Shown piece after piece: positions 13,097-15,985 of a stretch of 15,985 bases of DNA. The DNA lies in contig JASHYS010000367.1 of the NCBI GenBank assembly GCA_030042915.1, forward strand, positions 1 to 15,985. The letters run 5' to 3'. The first letter of the stretch is position 1, and each line of letters starts with the position of its first letter. The notes beneath the pieces are model-generated. The model saw only the letters and a list, made by a program, of their open reading frames with translations, did not search any database and was not told the origin of the DNA. The position numbers and the translations under genes were made by a program. The DNA comes from Acidobacteriaceae bacterium. Lineage in GTDB: Bacteria; Acidobacteriota; Terriglobia; Terriglobales; Acidobacteriaceae.

Positions 13097-14935
13097 TTAC
13101 AGAAGCGGCGTGCTGAAGGAAATGGAGATCTGCGTGCCCGGACCCAGCGGATCCGAGGCAGTTGGCGATCCAGTTGGTTGCCCTTTGATCTGAATCTTCA
13201 GGGTCTTACGCTTCTTGGCCTTGAAATCTTCCTTGACTGTGGGCGAGTCGACCTGGCGGCTCCCGCTCTTCATCGAAACGCTGAACGACTCCGTTCCGGG
13301 AGGGACATATAGATTGTCAAGGCTGGTGCTGTCGCCGGTCACCCCGCGCAGATAGAGCTTGCCGTTCATCTCCACGGTATACGGGATGCCGTCGGGAATG
13401 TGGCTCATCTCGATCTTGAGCTTGGCGTTGGTGGTGGGATCGAGCGAGCGCGGATTGAAAGGCGCATTAGCTGCAGCCGGAGGAGATGGGGCCGGCGTGG
13501 GTGCAGGGGGCGCCGTGGCCGTCGGCGAAGGCGTCGAGGATGCGGGGTGCGGCGGGGGCGTTGTAGCCGCCACCACAGGCGGGACGGGGCTCGAAGTTAC
13601 GGGCGGCGATGCACTCTTGAGCTTGCCGGCCGAAGGCTTGGACGGAGTTGGCTTGGCAGTGGGAGCGGGCGCAAGCGCCTTCGCCAGAGGCTGGGTGTCC
13701 CCCGTTGAGGACCCGGGGGACGAGGGCTCAGTTGTTGAGGATTCGAAACCCGGCGCCGGGATGGGCGTAACCGTCTGCGGCGCGGGTTGCGGAGCGGGCG
13801 GGGCAGGAGGCTTAGGCTGCACCTGGGCAGTCTGACTGCGATGGTGCATATAGGGCCATAAGAACCATCTTCCGGCCGCAGCGGCCGCAAGCACGACAGC
13901 AACGATCGCGACCACAGCGCCGATCGGGATTTTTCTGCGTTTGCCCGAAGAGACTGTGCTTGCCTGCGGTTTTGCCGCGGCTTGAGGCTTTACGGGCGGA
14001 TAGCTGGACGCCATCGAGGTGGGTGGCAGGGTGGCGTCGGGGTCGGCCAGCGGCACTGCGGCCAGTCCGCCCGTGGTGCTCATCACCGTTGATCCCAATC
14101 CCGCGCGGATTGCCAGAAGATCCTGCGCCAGTTCCTCGCCGGTTTGATAACGGTCTGCCGGGTTCTTGGCCAGGCACTTCAGAATCGCGGCCTCAAGCCG
14201 CGCCGGAATGGCGGGATTGAGCTTGGCGGGTGGAACCGGCTCCGTGTAGACAATCTTGTACGAAACCGCCGTCATGGTTTCACCGGGAAACGGCTGCTCG
14301 CCCGTCGCCATCACGTAGAGAATTACGCCCAGCGAGAACAGGTCGGCACGGCCGTCGATGGGCGCACCCGTAAACTGCTCCGGCGGCATGAACGAGGGCG
14401 TTCCCAGCATTTGCCCGGTCACGGTAATCTCGCTGGCTGCCAGCTTGGCAATGCCGAAATCGGTGATGCGGGGCCGCTCGCAACCGTAGACCTCGCGCGA
14501 GGTCATCAGAATGTTGGCCGGCTTGATGTCCCGATGAATGACTCCCTGGCGGTGCGCATAGCCGAGGGCTTCGGCAATCTGCTGGCCAATTTCACAAACG
14601 CGATCGAGCGGAAACCGCTCGCCGCGCTTCAAGGCATCGGCGAGTGTGCGGCCTGCGACGAACTCCATCACCAGGTAGGGCGCGCCTTCGTGGTCACCCA
14701 CGTCGAACACGGGCACAATGCCCGGATGAGCCAGAGCTCCGGAAGCGCGCGCTTCGCGTTGGAACCGCGCGCGGTACGTCTCAGCCTCAGCGCCAGACAA
14801 GGCTGCGGAATGGATGGTTTTGAGTGCCACAATGCGGCCGACGGCGGGGTCGCGCGCCTTGAACACGCTGCCCATGGCGCCGTGTCCCAGTTCTTCGACT
14901 ATCTCGTAGCGTCCAATGAGTTTTGCGTCGGCCAT
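13097..14935 (-). CDS. Transmembrane Hanks-type Ser/Thr protein kinase
   Basis: A 612-residue PknB-like kinase. Kinase domain (about 10-275): Gly-rich loop LGHGAMGSVF (16-25), K39 in VALK, alpha-C Glu61, HRDIKPAN (134-141, catalytic D136), DFG (159-161) and PPEQF (184-188) with GTPSFMPPE in the activation region. All catalytic residues are intact. A basic juxtamembrane stretch (331-335) leads into a membrane helix (about 337-359), then a Pro/Ala/Thr/Ser-rich periplasmic linker (about 372-492) and a C-terminal beta-rich domain (about 500-612; VPPGTESFSVSMKSGSR). There are no PASTA repeats. The outer domain resembles small PPG-containing modules I recall from acidobacterial secreted proteins. 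No Shine-Dalgarno is seen before the ATG. TACAAT ends 7 bases upstream, which suggests a leaderless mRNA. It probably senses the envelope and signals inward. Confidence 0.95.
   Translation of the reverse strand: MADAKLIGRYEIVEELGHGAMGSVFKARDPAVGRIVALKTIHSAALSGAEAETYRARFQREARASGALAHPGIVPVFDVGDHEGAPYLVMEFVAGRTLADALKRGERFPLDRVCEIGQQIAEALGYAHRQGVIHRDIKPANILMTSREVYGCERPRITDFGIAKLAASEITVTGQMLGTPSFMPPEQFTGAPIDGRADLFSLGVILYVMATGEQPFPGETMTAVSYKIVYTEPVPPAKLNPAIPARLEAAILKCLAKNPADRYQTGEELAQDLLAIRAGLGSTVMSTTGGLAAVPLADPDATLPPTSMASSYPPVKPQAAAKPQASTVSSGKRRKIPIGAVVAIVAVVLAAAAAGRWFLWPYMHHRSQTAQVQPKPPAPPAPQPAPQTVTPIPAPGFESSTTEPSSPGSSTGDTQPLAKALAPAPTAKPTPSKPSAGKLKSASPPVTSSPVPPVVAATTPPPHPASSTPSPTATAPPAPTPAPSPPAAANAPFNPRSLDPTTNAKLKIEMSHIPDGIPYTVEMNGKLYLRGVTGDSTSLDNLYVPPGTESFSVSMKSGSRQVDSPTVKEDFKAKKRKTLKIQIKGQPTGSPTASDPLGPGTQISISFSTPLL
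13440..13830 (-). repeat. Low-complexity Pro/Ala/Ser/Thr linker coding region
   Basis: About 120 codons of the kinase, between the membrane helix and the C-terminal domain, are dominated by Pro, Ala, Thr and Ser, with irregular PAP, PTP and PPAP units. No exact tandem period is seen. Such linkers usually span part of the periplasm or the peptidoglycan layer. Length variation between strains would be expected here. Confidence 0.6.
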
Positions 14936-14942
14936 GGTGTGG

Positions 14943-14948
14943 ATTGTA
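14943..14948 (-). promoter_or_regulatory. Candidate -10 box giving a leaderless kinase mRNA
   Basis: TACAAT (five of six matches to TATAAT) on the minus strand is followed by seven bases and then the kinase ATG at 14935. That places the predicted transcription start at or next to the start codon. The -35 position is poor (TTAGAG at 17-bp spacing). The absence of any Shine-Dalgarno before this ATG fits the idea. Confidence 0.35.
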
Positions 14949-14992
14949 TCAATGCGATAACAGAGCTCTAAGCGAGGTTCCGATCGAAAAAT

Positions 14993-15985
14993 TCATGCTG
15001 CTCCGCGATACCGAACCACCAGCAAGGTCAGATCGTCAGATTGCTTTGCACCCTTTGTGAAGCCGCGCACCGATTCCAGAATGGACTGCTGCAGTGCTTC
15101 AACGGGCACGGCGTCCTGTCCGCTAAGGGCGCTGCTCAGGCCGGTGATCTCAAACAGATCATGGTTGCCGTTTTCCGCTTCCGTGACGCCGTCACTGAAG
15201 AGTACCAGTGTGTCGTTCGGCTCCAGTTGCAACCGGGCCGCCTCATACTCCGCATCGGGAATCAGGCCCACAGGGAACGAACCCTCGCTGTAAAGTTCGC
15301 TCACCTTGCCTCCGCGCAGCAGCAGCGGCGACGGATGCCCCGCCTTGATGTACTCCAGCACCCCGTCGCTGCCAACCAGACCGGCGAACATGGTCACGTA
15401 GCGGCCTACCTCGGAATGGTGGCAGAGAAAGCGGTTGAAGTGACCGAAGACCTTCACCGGGTCGGCGCCCATGGTGAGGCCCGACAATGCGCCCTGCAGC
15501 ATGGTGGTGACCAGCGCCGCTCCCAGGCCCTTGCCGCTCACGTCGGCGATGAAGATCGCAGTGCGCTCCTCGGTGACTGGAACGACATCGAAGTAGTCGC
15601 CGCCCACCTCGGTGCAGGGAAAGTGCACTCCGGTGACGGCAAGATGAGGAAAATCCTTCAGCCCGTGCGGGATCAGGGCTTGCTGGATGGTGCGCGCGAT
15701 CGAAAGCTCCTGCTCCAGCCTCTGCCGCTCGCGTTCCCGCTCCACCAGGCGGGCATTGTCGAGAATGCTGGCAGCTTGCACCGCCAGCGCATCAAGAATC
15801 TGACGGTCAATGGCAGAGAAGGCCGCGATGCGCCGCGAGTCAAGGTAAAGTACGCCCAGCAAAGCTCCTCGTTCGGGACCTGCCCCGGTGTCGCCGGTCG
15901 CCCGCGACATGGCGTACAGAGGAATGGCGACCACCGCGTGTAATCCCTGAATGACAACGCTCTCGGCGGACTTGAGGTCGACGCC
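14993..15985 (-). CDS. GAF-SpoIIE (PP2C-type) phosphatase, RsbU-like, 5' end cut by window edge
   Basis: The frame runs from the right window edge to a TGA at 14993-14995, giving 330 visible residues; the true start lies outside. The first 75 or so residues are the end of a GAF domain (HAVVAIPLYA, GVLYLDSRR, AFSAIDRQILDALAVQAA). A charged coiled-coil linker follows (ERERERQRLEQELSIARTIQ), then the PP2C/SpoIIE phosphatase domain with metal-binding GGDYFDV, IADVSGKGLGAAL, FSDGVTEAE and DDLTLLVVR, all intact. Proteins of this type dephosphorylate STAS antagonists and so switch on a partner-switching pathway; the GAF part is the sensory input. The kinase gene starts 57 bp downstream, and the STAS/HATPase pair follows it. 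An FHA or second GAF domain may exist upstream of the visible part. Confidence 0.95.
   Translation of the reverse strand, partial: GVDLKSAESVVIQGLHAVVAIPLYAMSRATGDTGAGPERGALLGVLYLDSRRIAAFSAIDRQILDALAVQAASILDNARLVERERERQRLEQELSIARTIQQALIPHGLKDFPHLAVTGVHFPCTEVGGDYFDVVPVTEERTAIFIADVSGKGLGAALVTTMLQGALSGLTMGADPVKVFGHFNRFLCHHSEVGRYVTMFAGLVGSDGVLEYIKAGHPSPLLLRGGKVSELYSEGSFPVGLIPDAEYEAARLQLEPNDTLVLFSDGVTEAENGNHDLFEITGLSSALSGQDAVPVEALQQSILESVRGFTKGAKQSDDLTLLVVRYRGAA

Noticed and set aside
13440..13830. Pro-rich kinase linker as a possible tandem-repeat array
   Set aside because: No exact repeated unit is found; it is amino-acid bias in a linker, not a DNA tandem repeat.
14144..15943. Plus-strand frames opposite the kinase and the SpoIIE phosphatase (14144-14971, 15041-15943)
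   Set aside because: Both lie entirely antisense to proteins whose catalytic motifs are intact, and no ribosome-binding site or domain supports them.

Overview
This window most likely comes from a Gram-negative, high-GC acidobacterium (Acidobacteriota, Terriglobia-like). That placement is an inference. It rests on a WaaA (lipid A/Kdo) gene, a bifunctional class A penicillin-binding protein with a long Pro/Ala/Ser/Thr-rich tail, a degenerate PDZ-S41 protein, a PknB-like kinase with a Pro-rich outer region, and small secreted proteins of a type I associate with that phylum. Coding density is high. No gap longer than 300 bp exists, and I see no tRNA, rRNA, CRISPR array, insertion sequence or prophage gene.

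Layout. (1) 1-1098, minus: waaA, cut by the left window edge. (2) About 1174-1842, plus: a small secreted protein of unknown function, transcribed divergently from waaA. (3) 1930-4300, minus: a secreted HExxH metalloprotease-like protein followed downstream by a type II thymidine kinase with a variant P-loop. The 148-bp gap between them carries a -10-like box, a perfect 15-bp inverted repeat and an alternative pairing with the tdk start codon. (4) 4438-8333, plus: ygfZ, a DUF1844 protein, a PhnP-like metallo-beta-lactamase-fold hydrolase and ribF. The last two overlap by 4 bp and are probably translationally coupled. (5) 8191-15985, minus, read right to left: a GAF-SpoIIE (RsbU-like) phosphatase cut by the right edge, a membrane Ser/Thr kinase, a STAS antagonist, an RsbW-like HATPase, a PDZ-S41 protein without its catalytic Ser/Lys pair, and a PBP1A-type peptidoglycan synthase. 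The PBP 3' end overlaps ribF antisense by 143 bp.

How the genes fit together. The right half holds phosphatase, STAS protein and HATPase in one run. These are the components of a partner-switching circuit, with a transmembrane Hanks-type kinase inserted among them. No sigma factor or other output is visible here, so the target is open. The downstream neighbours are both envelope proteins, which makes control of cell-wall synthesis a reasonable but unproven guess. The left and middle parts are mostly housekeeping: LPS core, nucleotide salvage, Fe-S cluster maintenance and flavin cofactors.

The most notable observations are the loss of both S41 catalytic residues at exactly the expected 25-residue spacing, the convergent overlap of ribF and the PBP gene with a small imperfect duplication over the ribF stop codon, the atypical P-loop and zinc site of the thymidine kinase, the possible leader switch of that gene, and an in-frame insertion in ygfZ that contains an imperfect inverted repeat.
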